DNA of 64,000 nucleotides, taken from assembly GCA_963932465.1 (NCBI GenBank), contig OZ010800.1, positions 33,420,852 through 33,484,851 of the forward strand, read 5' to 3'. Below are positions 10,242-21,087 of this stretch, piece after piece. This DNA comes from Maratus speciosus (taxonomy: Eukaryota > Arthropoda > Arachnida > Araneae > Salticidae). The notes beneath the pieces are model-generated. The model worked only from the letters and a program-made list of their open reading frames with translations, did no database searches and had not been told where the DNA came from. Made by a program: the position numbers and the translations under genes. The first letter of the stretch is position 1; each line of letters starts with the position of its first letter.

Positions 10242-13200
10242 TCGTCGGTACCATGTCAAACTATCCAATGTGAAAATAGCCACTTTTCAGGAGGGCAAAG
10301 AACTGTTTTAATTGCGGGTTCAAAACCAGCGCCAACCAACAGTAAACAATTATTATATTTTTCGGGTGCTGTTTTATATCCTATTTAAGCATGCTATTGA
10401 GATAAATCATTTTAATAATTTTACTCGTCAAAAAATCACATTGGATAGTTTGATACGGTATGTTTATTTGTACGTTTTCAGCTTTGTTGAACTTTTTCAG
10501 ATTCAAACTATCCAATATGATGTATTGGATAGTTTGACTTGTAAAAAGTTTGTGCTTTTCCCAGGTTCGGCATTCCGTAGTAGCGAATATGCCATATTGG
10601 ATAGTTTAACTTGTAAAAATGTTATGCTTTTCCGAGATTCGCATAGTAGATTCATAGTAGCAAATGTGTATTATTCAATAGTTTAATTTGGAAAAATTTT
10701 GATATTTACATATTCAATATAAAACTCTTAAGAATTTTCTTTAATAATTTTAATAACTAATATACAGTGAATTAATTAAGAAAAAAGCTTATTTTTAAAC
10801 ATTCTGTTAATTTTATAAAATATAGGAAAACAAAAATATCTCAAACAATGAGGTGGGCAACAACGACTTCATACACTTAATTGTAAATAGTAGTCTTCGC
10901 GCTATTTATTCTAAGAAACTCATGGGCCGCTTAATACGACTATTTTCGAATACACATCTTTGATTCATTTAATCCCCCATTAAAAAAAGTTGAAAAAATG
11001 ACTTTGAACAAAATCATAATAGACCCTTTTAATACAATAATTGCAAATGTTCTCCCGAACGTGGGGAATGATAAAGGGGTAATCCCCTTATTCAAGATTT
11101 TTTTTTTATCGTTAAAAAGTTTTTAGGACTTTTGGTTTACTTTTCTGTCGTATTACCGTGCTCTAACTCTCGTAAATATACTCGGATTGCCATATAACTT
11201 ATTTAAGTTTTTGAAGTTCACTATGGCATGTCCGGTACTAAAAACTGAGCGTGTAGCATATATAGGCCAATTACAGGGACACTCAAAAGAATCTCGTTAC
11301 ATTACGCTTAATGGGCAAAGAAACGTTTGTAATTTACTTAAATTATGCTACACTATTTCAAACATAATAAAATTTATATACATTATTGAGGTGCACAGCA
11401 ACTTGCCTACGTTACAATATGACGTGTACAACAGTTATCGTTCATTTGCAGGGAAACACAAAAGATTTCGGTTAAAGTGCAGTCTATTAACGGTAATGAC
11501 TGGAAATGTATTTATATTATGGTATGCGTTTTAAAACTATGTGCATGCTACGTGGTATGTATAAATTCTATAGACTGTATAGAGGACTACCTAAAGTAAT
11601 TCGTTAGCATTACTAAGTATGATTCTGAACTGCTTAAACGTAGTTTTTAATTGTGTTATGCATTTCAAAACTAAACTATAGACAGTATATGAGATGTTTC
11701 TGGAATATAAGTAAAATCAGATACAGGGCCACGCAAAAAACTAGAAACATGGACAATTATGAATGGTAAATTTTAAGCGTCTTTTAGCTTGCGTTAAATT
11801 TTTAGCTTATTATGTGGCATGTATAAAGATCTGTAGGTAATATACTGGGTTGTACAAAAGAATTCAGTTATGCTAGTCTATTGGTAGAAATAACTGAATG
11901 TGAATTTTCAACCTACTATACTTTTTAATACTTTTCAACAAGGTTGAAAAGTGTTTATGAATTCAGTTTGACTTTCCACGCTCTAACTCATGTAAATATA
12001 CTCGGATTTTCATGCAATTGAAGAATGTAAATGTTGCTTACAATGGCATATTCGGTATTGCATGTGAAGTGTGTAACACTAATAGTTCGTTTACAGGGGC
12101 ACTCAAAAGATTTACATTACATTATGATGGGGGAAAATCGTTTGAAGTGTATTTTAATGACATTACGTTATTTTCAAATGTATTAAAACTTATATAGTAA
12201 ATCATTGAATTTCATTACGAGATTGTTACGACAGAATAGGGCATGCATTCATAGTATTTGCCTTTCATTTACAGGGACACACAAAAGAATTGGATTACAG
12301 TACTGTCTTTGAGCAATAATTGCTGGAAGTACGTTTTTGAATTTCGGTATGCGCTTTTAAATTTAACCATTTTTTTGCATGTTGTATACAAATTCTATAC
12401 CTCGTATATAGGGCTGCACAAAAGAATTCCCTTAAAATTAATTACCGTCCATAGACAGAAAAAGTACTCGAATCAGTTTATCAAGCCCTGTAAATGATCT
12501 ATAGATTTGTATATATAATCTACACAGTATGCGACAATTTAGTTAATTAGAAAACTCGTAACAAAATTTACACTTTCAACCTTTAGCAATTTCCGGCAAT
12601 AAACGGAAATATACTCGAACTTCTTGTAAGCCCTGTATATTATCTACAGATTTTCATACATGTTACATAATATGGTAAAATTTAATTCAGGCAAAAAAGT
12701 GTTATAAACATACTTCCATAAATTACCAGTCAACCGGCAATGGTTTTTCAGTTCTTTGCATAGCCCTGCATATTAGGAATTTCTACTAACATATTTTAGT
12801 ACAGTAAAAAGAAAGAAAAGACCGAAATTTCATAACTCAATTAAAAACCTCCTTTAAGAAATTCACGCCCATACAAAGTAATGCTTACAAATTCTTTTGT
12901 AAGCAAGCTATCAACCAAACTAGCAAACCAAGCTATCAGCAATGTAACCGAAATTTTTGTGTCCCTATAAATTAACGATAACTATCATACATGATGTCAT
13001 ATTCTAGAGTGAGCAACTTGTTATGTAAATCGATTGTGGATGTCAATTTCACATTTTTGTTTTTACTATAAACCATTATACAACAAAATTCTTTTGTATG
13101 AACCCGTAAATAATAATAAATGGCTTGTACACCATATTCTACATGAAACATGTTTTAATACACTTGATAAATCCATATTAATTTCATTATGTTTTAAATA

Positions 13201-13693
13201 TCGTAACACCATTAAAAGACAGCTCTCTTTTTCCTATTGGGTGTAATGTAACGGTATTCTTTTGAGTGTCCCTGTAAATCAACTTAAAATTCTCACATTT
13301 CATTAACAATAAAAAACATATGCTATAGTAAATGTCAAAAACATATGTCAATCGCGTTAAATTTCAATCCATAAAGAAAACTGTTTTTGTCTTCCAGAAT
13401 AAAAAGACTATTTCCATATTGGATAGTTTGACATGGTACGGATGATTAGGAAAATAAAAATATCCAAACATTTGAGGCAGAACGTCGAATATGCCATATT
13501 GGATAGTTTGACATTGTAAATTTTAGAAAAAAAGTGCATATTGGATACTTTGAGACACTCATTATCTAAGTTTCTAAGCAAGCTAGAGACGTGCAGATTT
13601 TAATTAGTACGTATCACGCACAATAAAACAAAATGTCACCAAATGTGAAAAATGCATTTTTTCACATTGGATAGTTTGACATGGTAGCGACGA
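10242..13693. mobile_element. 3.45-kb non-autonomous element with long TIRs and internal foldback
   Basis: Both ends carry TCGTCG, one variable base, then TACCATGTCAAACTATCCAA and TGTGAAAA in inverted orientation (10242-10276 and 13659-13693). The core TTGGATAGTTTGAC is also repeated inside near both ends: 10444, 10504, 10527, 10594, 13422, 13499 and, diverged, 13543. The middle (about 11170-13290) is made of diverged ACAGGGACACTCAAAAGAAT units, running forward on the left and in reverse on the right, so the element can fold back. I find no transposase gene. The target duplication and superfamily are undetermined. Confidence 0.6.
11170..13290. repeat. Diverged ~170-bp repeats with the ACAGGGACACTCAAAAGAAT core
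   Basis: Forward copies lie near 11277, 11456, 12098, 12274 and 12412. Reverse-orientation copies of the same family lie near 12500, 12640, 12760, 12960 and 13250, seen as CCCTGTA preceded by a TTCTTTTG-like tract in the better-preserved ones. The family is shared with 8706-9401, 41640-45830 and 61986-62190. Short open frames in this stretch are chance products. Confidence 0.7.
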
Positions 13694-13823
13694 TTTTACA
13701 TCTTTATCTCGATTTTGTCTAAATTTATATTTTTAAAGAAAAAAGCGTGAAAAAATATTGATATTTAATAGTTTAAGCGCTCGTAAGAAGATATTTCGTT
13801 TTTTTTCCGTAAGTTCGTTTCGC

Positions 13824-13890
13824 ACATAAATAATAATAATAATAATAACAAAATAATAATAATTGATAATAATAATAATAATAATAGTAT
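13824..13890. repeat. AAT-type trinucleotide microsatellite
   Basis: Interrupted run of AAT/TAA units, directly followed by the probable Helitron at 13903. Confidence 0.85.
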
Positions 13891-14734
13891 ATTATATATG
13901 TACTAGGGGGCTCTGCCTCCTGCAAGCTACGCTCGCCAACCCCCGTTCAGACACCGCAGAATCTAAAAACACGCTAATCTGATGGGTTTTTAAAATATTA
14001 GAGAAGATTGAATTATACTGAAAAAAGCTGTGCAGATCTGCCTGTAAACGAGTTTCCATTCAATTCCCATTAATTGCAAAAATTTAAGGCCGAATCAGTT
14101 GCTGTTAAGACATCCAATGGTTGTTTTCGTTTTTGATTGAAGAGGATCAGTTAAACATTTGAAAACAAGCTAAAATAAAATGAATTAAGTATACAGAGTC
14201 TTTGTCTCCCGGTATTTTAAAACAATCTCTATAACAATAGCCTAAGTCAATAATCTGACAGTTCTAAACAGTTCCGGGCGGACCACTTAGCTTTTTATAC
14301 TCTAGGTGCCATTTTGGTACTTTAATGTTAGCCAGGCACAAGTGATAAGTCGCCAAATATTTTTCTATCGCCATCATTTCATCTATATTATAATAGTTCA
14401 AGTCATGGACTGCCATAAACAAATACGGTCTGATCCCTTCGTCTTTCATATGAAAGTTTGGCACAGATGTTATGTACGATATTGGCGCGATTTTTTTACG
14501 ACGCCAATTTGGGGAACGCATCAATAGCATAAACAACAACATCTGGGCTTTATCAGAATCATGTTAAGGCGGTATTAAAAAAAATACATTTCCATGCTGA
14601 ACAACTTGAAATTTTCCTTTTTAATAGAAAAATATAAAACTCGCTGACGTGATTTTTGAAGAGATTTATAAGCGATCTGTGTTTTTATTTTTCGTTCAAT
14701 TAATTAAAACTTGATTTATAAACAATTATTTTCT

Positions 14735-15362
14735 CAGTAGAACAGTATTTTTGGTTTCTAACACAATCGCTTCGGTAAATTCTGTTCAAAATGTCCAATT
14801 TGACATAATATTTTGAAATATATTCTGCCTCTATCTAAAAATCGATCATTACGGTACATTATATAGTTTCTGAATAAGAGAATCTACCAATTGGATGCAT
14901 TTGAGAGCAAAAAGGAATTTAAAAATGAGTCAGAAAATAAGCAGTTTGGGCAATATTTTTCGTTTCTAAATCGCTTCGGGAAATTCTGTTCAAAATGCCC
15001 ACCTTGACATCATTTTTTGAAATATATTCTACCTCTATCAAAAAATCGATCATTACGGTGCATTATATAGTTTCTGAATAAGAGAATCTACCAATTGGAT
15101 GCGTTTGAGAACAAAAATGAATTTAAAAATGAGTCAGAAAATAAGCAGTTTGGACAATATTTTTCGTTCCTAAAATAATCGCTTCGGAAAATTCTGTTCA
15201 AAATGCCCACTTTGACATCCTTTTTTTGAAAGATATTCTGCCTCTATCAAAAAATCGATTATTAAGGTACATTATATAGTTTTCGAATAAGAGATTCTAC
15301 CAACTGGATGCGTTTGAGAGCAAAGATGAATTTAAAAATGAGTCAGAAAATAAGCAGTTTGG
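14735..15362. repeat. Three tandem ~210-bp units
   Basis: Each unit contains AATCGCTTCGG, TTCTGTTCAAAATG, ATTATATAGTTT and GAGTCAGAAAATAAGCAGTT. Copies begin near 14735, 14945 and 15160. They lie within the probable second Helitron. Confidence 0.85.
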
Positions 15363-16018
15363 ATTTGAATACACCCTTAATAAGATGATTTTTTTCTTCA
15401 ACCGCTATGTATTTTTAATTTATTTTTGCTGTAAGAATTAGTCCCATTAAAACTTGTCTGTATAAATCTTATAGACAATATTAAGAAGATATATGATAAA
15501 TTCATGAAGATTTTATATCTTGTGAATTGACGGAGTTAAGGATTTTTTTCTTCTTCAACCCCTCTTTTTGTTTTCGTTTTTAATTTTTTTTTTGCGGTAC
15601 GAATTGATCCTATCAAAAACTTGTGAATATAAAAGTTGTAGATAATATTAAGGAGATTTATAATAAAATTAATTGGATTTAATATCTTGAGAATTGACGA
15701 AGTTATGATTTTTTTTCTCCCAAAAGCCCTATTTTTTGTGCCCCTTGAGCCCATTTTTAATTTTATGAAAATTCTGTGATGCATAAATTTTTGGCCCTAT
15801 TTTTAGAAGTTATAAAAACTTTAAACTGATTTGATAAGTATAAAAATTAAGGAGTTATGGGGGTTTTTCGATTTTCACAAAACCCCTCCCTATTTCTATC
15901 CCCTTGGCCCGATTTTGCCCATTAACGAACTTGACCGAGATTTTATGCCCATTGATTTTATGTATCAGTTTGGAAGAGATTTGTGCAGAATTGTGGAAGT
16001 TATCGTGTCGAGAAGAAA

Positions 16019-16020
<2 letters not shown>
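15363..16020. repeat. Diverged ~160-bp tandem units
   Basis: A block with AATTGACGGAGTTA followed by a pyrimidine-rich TTCTTCAACCCC segment recurs near 15525, 15690 and 15845 with increasing divergence. Frames at 15536-15784 (minus) and 15831-16022 (plus) fall wholly inside these repeats. Confidence 0.6.
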
Positions 16021-16021
<1 letters not shown>

Positions 16022-16052
<31 letters not shown>

Positions 16053-16066
16053 TAGATAGATATATA
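16022..16066. repeat. TA then GATA microsatellite
   Basis: Perfect TA run followed by three GATA units; it is the right flank of the probable second Helitron. Confidence 0.9.
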
Positions 16067-16389
16067 AAGTTTTTTACTGAGGGTGGTTTTGGGTTCTAGG
16101 GGTCATGATCGGTGTAGATCTGCAAAAAAATTTCAGAAATTCCAACATAGGAACGATCCCAATAGGTAGTATTTCATACGAAATCTACCAAAAAAAAATT
16201 AATAACTATAGAACAAAATAATTTATATAATTTAAAAAAAGAAATAAAAGTAAATAAACATTTATTATTAAATAAACAACAATAGCCGGGTTACCATGTC
16301 AATCAAAATAATGCCATTTTGGCGCAAATCGGGTACCCCGGTGCGTATATGACATCTGTGCCTAATAATTTTCTTTTCGTTTCGTTTTT
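16067..16389. other. Spacer, nothing recognised
   Basis: AT-rich, with a short GC-richer patch near 16285-16345. No gene or repeat assigned. Confidence 0.35.
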
Positions 16390-16394
16390 TTAAA

Positions 16395-16689
16395 GGGGAC
16401 ACAGTACCTTTTAAACTACTTTTTAAATTTTGAATAATACTGTAATATACTTAAATATAATGTCACTACAGATATTAGGTACTATAAAGCAAATATAATT
16501 TCATATAATTTTAAAAAAAAAAACCTTGTAGAACAGCCTATTTAACTAAAATTTAAATTTTAAAAAAATTAAAAAAATGTTTTTAAATCCCTACTACTTT
16601 TTTAAATATGAATATTTTTGATTGAATTTTATTCCCCATAATCCTAAAAACATACTACATAAAATTGTGCATGGATTTAACATTCAAGG

Positions 16690-16729
<40 letters not shown>

Positions 16730-17088
16730 ATTTCAATTATTTGTCCTTGATTTTTTACTGTACAAAAGAGAAAAAGATTGATATTAAATGTAATATCCCA
16801 TACATCTAAAAATCCATGCACAGTTTTATGTAGTATAATCTAAGGAATATGGGGAAAAAAATGAATCAAAAATATTCATATTTAAAAAAGTAGTAGGGAT
16901 TTAAAAACATTTTTTTAATTTTTTTTAAATTTAAATTTTAGTTAAATAGGCTGTTCTACAGGATATTTTTTTAATTATATGAAATTATATTTGCTTTATA
17001 GTACCTCATATCTGTAGTGACATTATATTTAAGTATATTACAGTATTATTCAAAATCGAAAAAGTAGTTTAAAAGGTACGGTGTCCCC
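16395..17088. mobile_element. Foldback MITE with ~290-bp arms and TTAA-like flanks
   Basis: Starts GGGGACACAGTACCTTTTAA; the right end read backward is GGGGACACCGTACCTTTTAA. The arms stay very similar over roughly 290 bp (to about 16690, and from about 16795) around a long T run near 16689-16725. TTAA flanks both ends (16390-16393 and 17089-17092), with one extra A on the left. The GGGG-plus-TTAA ends resemble the MITEs at 23467 and 42047. No coding content. Confidence 0.7.
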
Positions 17089-17094
17089 TTAAAA

Positions 17095-17290
17095 AGAAAG
17101 AAGTGAAAGCCATGAATTTTAAATGTTTCAGTTTTAAATGAAAGTTTTGTATTTTAAATTAAATGAATGAAAGGATTATATTTTAAATTAAATTAATGAA
17201 ATATAAAAAGAATGCGACGGGCAAAAATGTTTGGCGATTTATCACCTGCGTCTCGCTAACAATAAAAATACCGTCAGAATTGTAATCTCT
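17095..17290 (+). repeat. Dispersed repeat shared with 30600-31180
   Basis: TGTATTTTAAATTAAATGAA, GAATGAAAGG and AAAATGTTTGGCGAT blocks occur here and again after the 70-bp minisatellite (31060-31170). A related GGCGACTTATCAC segment sits in the probable second Helitron (near 14345, minus strand). Likely one dispersed element family; ends not defined. Confidence 0.5.
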
Positions 17291-18690
17291 ATCAGAATCT
17301 TTTGATTTGGCGAAAAATTGTTCAAGTAAATTGAATTATGAATAAAAGTAGCATGATACATTTAAGGGAGGCCAAACTGGTCGCCTAATTTGTTTAAAAT
17401 AATAACCTTTTCTGAAATATGAAAAAAAAATCTTTTATGATTAAAATATGAGTTGCCATCATTAGAAAAATATATTTAAAATTAGAAAAAAAATTAGTAT
17501 TTCGAAAACTAATTCGAATTTAAAAATTATAATACCAGTTTTGAGATCTGAGGATCAATACAAATTTTTGGTGTTAATTTCATCCTAAAGTATTCCATAT
17601 TTTAGGAGAAATCGACGTGAAACATAATCAGTTGTTTAATCAGTCATTTCAAAGATTTGTTTCATAAATTAGTTTTATTTCAGCCGTTTCATATATCCGT
17701 TTCATAAATTCGTTTCATTAGGATTTTATATATATAGGGTAGATATCGCAGACCAAGTCCCTACCTGGCGGGCAATGTGCCTAGCTTTCCTTTCTATTTA
17801 ACCGGTTAAATGTAAAAATAAAAAGTGTTATCTGGAAAGGGCATAGTAACAGACCGAGTTCGTTAGGCTAAAAAGCATGAGACTGTATTTTTCTAGACCA
17901 GATGTTAGATCAAAGATCCACCGCTTTACCACAAAAATGTAGAATTGCCATACATCTGAACAAAAGGGTGTGAAGCGAAAATAATTCTAATAAGTAGATT
18001 GCATGTAAAGTGATTTTGAATGATGAGTTATATTCATGCCCAAATAAGGAAATGACCGAAGTTAAAATGCGTTTGAAACTAACAGTCAGGCGTAACGAAT
18101 TTTGTACAAGGTTAAAGCGTATGTGTGAAAGAATCAGAAAGTGGAAATGGAGAGTGATTCACTGATTTTATTTTATTAAAGAGATGAGTACCTAGAATAA
18201 TTTAATTTAAATGAGAAGGGCTGATAATACAATCGATTTAGTTTTTAAATGCTGAATTTAATTTAGGGGCTGCACTGTTTGACTATAGTGCACAAAATAA
18301 ATAAGTTATTAAACAGAATTTTAATTGAAACTGTCTGTGGGGGGGGGGGGGGAATAAAATGCAAACATATATAACGAGATAGTCGTTATAGCTAGTCTGA
18401 GCACCTCCACAAGAAATGAATTGGAAGAGGTATCCGTTGGATGAGCACAAAGATGGATTTTTATTTTTATATTTTTGGTTATTTAAGGTTTAAATCCAAA
18501 CCTTACTGGCTTCCCCTTTATAAACATTTTTTGATGAATGCCTTTCAAAATAAGCCACCATCACTTCGTCAATTGACAAATATTGAGAAAATATTCCACA
18601 ACCAAAATCATCATAAAATCACACCAAACTTGCAATAAAACTCTGAAACCTTGCATAAAAAGTGGGCTTTCATTTTTTTTCCATTTTTTT
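17291..18690. other. AT-rich stretch without recognised genes
   Basis: It includes a 14-base G run at 18339-18352 and a short plus frame at 18441-18638 with no recognisable protein. Nothing else could be assigned. Confidence 0.4.
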
Positions 18691-19080
18691 CATACATTCG
18701 GCCTATGGTGCGTAAACGCACCATTAAATTTAAATGAAAAATTTAAAAAAAATTTATGACATTCGTTTTATTTTTATTTTTTTTTACAGAAATTGCAGCT
18801 TCAATCCATTATAAAAACACATGATTAATCTTAAGTGGAATAATTATACATTTTCAAAAAGTTGAATTTGTCAGTAACCGTTTCAAGTTTAAAAACTAGC
18901 GTATTTTGAAAATTTCTCAACAGAAAGTGGTTACTACAATTGAATTACTAATATTTTATAGATGTCTTTAGAAAACTTAAAAATAACAGAAAAATAAAAT
19001 TAGTGAAAATTATACGTCACAGTGTTAATAAAAAAACAGTTATTGAAATGGTGCGTTTACGCACCTTTGGCCGAAAATGG
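18691..19080. mobile_element. Small element whose ends carry GGTGCGTAAACGCACC palindromes
   Basis: The left end has a CATTCGGCC-like segment followed by ATGGTGCGTAAACGCACCAT (18705-18724), a perfect palindrome. The right end has the same arrangement inverted: GGTGCGTTTACGCACC (19050-19065), then a GGCCGAAAATGGG-like segment. Poly-T and poly-A tracts lie outside. A non-autonomous element of about 390 bp is the simplest reading. No target duplication was identified. Confidence 0.5.
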
Positions 19081-19476
19081 GTAAAAAGAAAAAAAAAAGT
19101 TTACCATTAAGAAAAAACTAAAAAGATTATTAAAATTACATTTTCTCAAGTTTTCCAAACAAAGGCACAACATTAAGAGTTAAAAATTATTATTATTATT
19201 ATTATTATTTAACTCTAAATCAAGTTAGATTATATTGATAATAATAAGTACAGAACTTGTGTGAAAATATAAATTATTTAAAACAACGTTTAAACACACA
19301 ATAAAACAACATATTTGACCATACGTATACGTTTCGTGAGTACTAGGACTCACATCCTCAGTGTAAAAACTTTAAAAGCTCTAAAAACAATATCCCCCCA
19401 ACTGCATGTACGGTGAAAAAACCCAAATGTCAAAACATAATACCAAAAGACCATCAAGTTCTAACAGCCAATGAAA

Positions 19477-21087
19477 TTAATGCGGAAGTGAAGAGTCGTG
19501 ACACAACAAATCCATCCAGAAAGTTGAGATGTATGGTGTACTAGATAAATCATTAACCAAGGAGTCTTTAAATTTATGGATATGAATAGCTTCATAAAAG
19601 TCTAAATCCAGAGGAGTAATACATTTCTTGATAATGGTAGCTGAGTCAAAATTAAAATTATGTCCCTCCCCCCAGCAATGAGAGGCGATAGAGGATTTCT
19701 GTAATTCTTTTTTCTTTACATAGTTTCTGTGTTCATTGATTCTGTAACGGAGTTTTCGCTTAGTTTGTCCAATGTAGGACAAACCACATTGGCATTGAAT
19801 GTTGTAAATGCCCCAATAATTATGTGGAGGAATTTGGTCCTTAAGTTGCGAAAAAGATAATTTATTAACCGGTTTAAAAACCACATTAAAATCATAATGT
19901 CTTAAGATATTAGCCATCTTAAAGCTAATGCTATTATAAAATGGTAAAATGATAAGATTGGAAATGGAAACCGTAGTAACAGGGGAATCAAGATTATTAA
20001 CATATTTATTAAGACTATGAGAAATTAAATTATTGATATAAGACAAACTAAAACCTCGATCAATAGCCACAGATCTAATGTAATTTAATTCTGTAATAAG
20101 TGAATTATTATCTGAACAAATTAAGCGAGCTCTATTAATCAAAAAATGAAAAGCCGAAGCTTTTTGGGAAGGGGGGTGACATGAATTGAAATGGGGGGGG
20201 GGGAGTGTGACAGCAAAAGGTTTACGGTAAACGCAAGTGTCAAAGGTATTAGGCAGACGTGTAACCAACACATCCAGAAATGGCAATCTATTATCTATTT
20301 CAACTTCATAAGTGAATTGAATGACTGAATCTATTGAGTTTAAAATCGTTAATATATTGTCAACAGAAAATAGAGAAAGGTCCAAGAGTGCAAAAGAATC
20401 GTCTACATATCTACAATAAAATGGGAAGTTGATAAGGTTAAACATTTTAACCTCAAAGTAATGCATATATAAATCTGCTAAAAAAGGGCTAAGGGGATTA
20501 CCCATTGCTAAACCATCTGTCATAGAATAATATTGATTAGAAATTTGAAATGAATTTTGTTTTAAACAAGTACTGAATAACTCAATAATGTGATTGATTT
20601 CATAATCTGTGTAATGAAATTCTTTTAATCTAATAGTGAGACTTTGTAGTGCACCTTGAACCGGAACATGGGTAAACAGAGAAGTAACATCAAATGAAAC
20701 CATGCGTAAAGAGGGGGAGGGGGGGAAGTTTTTAATCCGATTAACAAAAGAACTAGAATTCTTAATAGTGTACATATTAGAATTTGAAAGGAATGAAAAG
20801 CGTTTCACTAAATATTTAGCAAGAGGGTATGAAGCAGTACCGATATTGGATACGATAGGCCGGAGGGGAACACCAATTTTATGAACTTTAGGTAGAGCGT
20901 AAAAGCGACTGCAGTTAGCAATTGACGGAATTAATGACATTTTAATACTGTCATCAATACAGGGAGAGGTTTTTATAAGTTTTCTGGTGCTTGTTAAATC
21001 ACTGTCAGAAGGATCCCGATTTAATTTAATGTATGGGCCGGATTGTAAAGTGCAAAATCTTTTTTTATAAAGATTTATAAAGTGCAA
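19477..21087 (-). CDS. Penelope-like reverse transcriptase with GIY-YIG endonuclease, N-terminally truncated
   Basis: An open frame of about 536 codons. The reverse transcriptase starts around residue 58 (RFYALPKVHKIGVPLRPIVS), has the catalytic Asp of FDVTSLFT near residue 133, GLAMGNPLSPFLADLYM near 192 and YVDD at about 227-230. The C-terminus has a GIY-YIG endonuclease (GIYNIQCQCGLSYIGQTKRK, about 426-445). This pairing defines Penelope-like elements, which copy their RNA at a nicked target. Family proteins usually carry a further few hundred residues upstream; these are missing, and the frame opens at the dimer junction through non-ATG codons. So it is probably not a functional start, though the catalytic motifs are intact. 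An 11-base C run near 20193 (G on the plus strand) encodes prolines and is in frame here. Confidence 0.88.
   Translation of the reverse strand: MHFINLYKKRFCTLQSGPYIKLNRDPSDSDLTSTRKLIKTSPCIDDSIKMSLIPSIANCSRFYALPKVHKIGVPLRPIVSNIGTASYPLAKYLVKRFSFLSNSNMYTIKNSSSFVNRIKNFPPSPSLRMVSFDVTSLFTHVPVQGALQSLTIRLKEFHYTDYEINHIIELFSTCLKQNSFQISNQYYSMTDGLAMGNPLSPFLADLYMHYFEVKMFNLINFPFYCRYVDDSFALLDLSLFSVDNILTILNSIDSVIQFTYEVEIDNRLPFLDVLVTRLPNTFDTCVYRKPFAVTLPPPHFNSCHPPSQKASAFHFLINRARLICSDNNSLITELNYIRSVAIDRGFSLSYINNLISHSLNKYVNNLDSPVTTVSISNLIILPFYNSISFKMANILRHYDFNVVFKPVNKLSFSQLKDQIPPHNYWGIYNIQCQCGLSYIGQTKRKLRYRINEHRNYVKKKELQKSSIASHCWGEGHNFNFDSATIIKKCITPLDLDFYEAIHIHKFKDSLVNDLSSTPYISTFWMDLLCHDSSLPH

Larger units (their letters stand above)
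13903..16022 (-). mobile_element. Second probable non-autonomous Helitron
   Basis: On the minus strand it would begin TCACTTTCTTCTCGACACGA at 16022, preceded by A, and end CTAG (13906-13903), followed by T. Just inside the 3' end is a short hairpin, GGAGGCAGAGCCCCC, running into CTAG. The flanks join to a plain TA-rich tract, fitting an A|T insertion. The interior is two sets of tandem repeats and no Rep-helicase frame. The 3' hairpin is short and has a mismatch, so this call is weaker than the one at 6463-8084. Confidence 0.5.

Noticed and set aside
10310..10332. tRNA B-box-like GGTTCAAAACC
   Set aside because: No fitting A box or cloverleaf arms could be drawn around it, and it lies inside a repeat element.
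14264..14542. 92-codon minus-strand frame
   Set aside because: It lies in the probable second Helitron, and part of it is the dispersed GGCGACTTATCAC repeat seen at 17.2 and 31.1 kb. No recognisable protein, although a captured gene fragment cannot be excluded.
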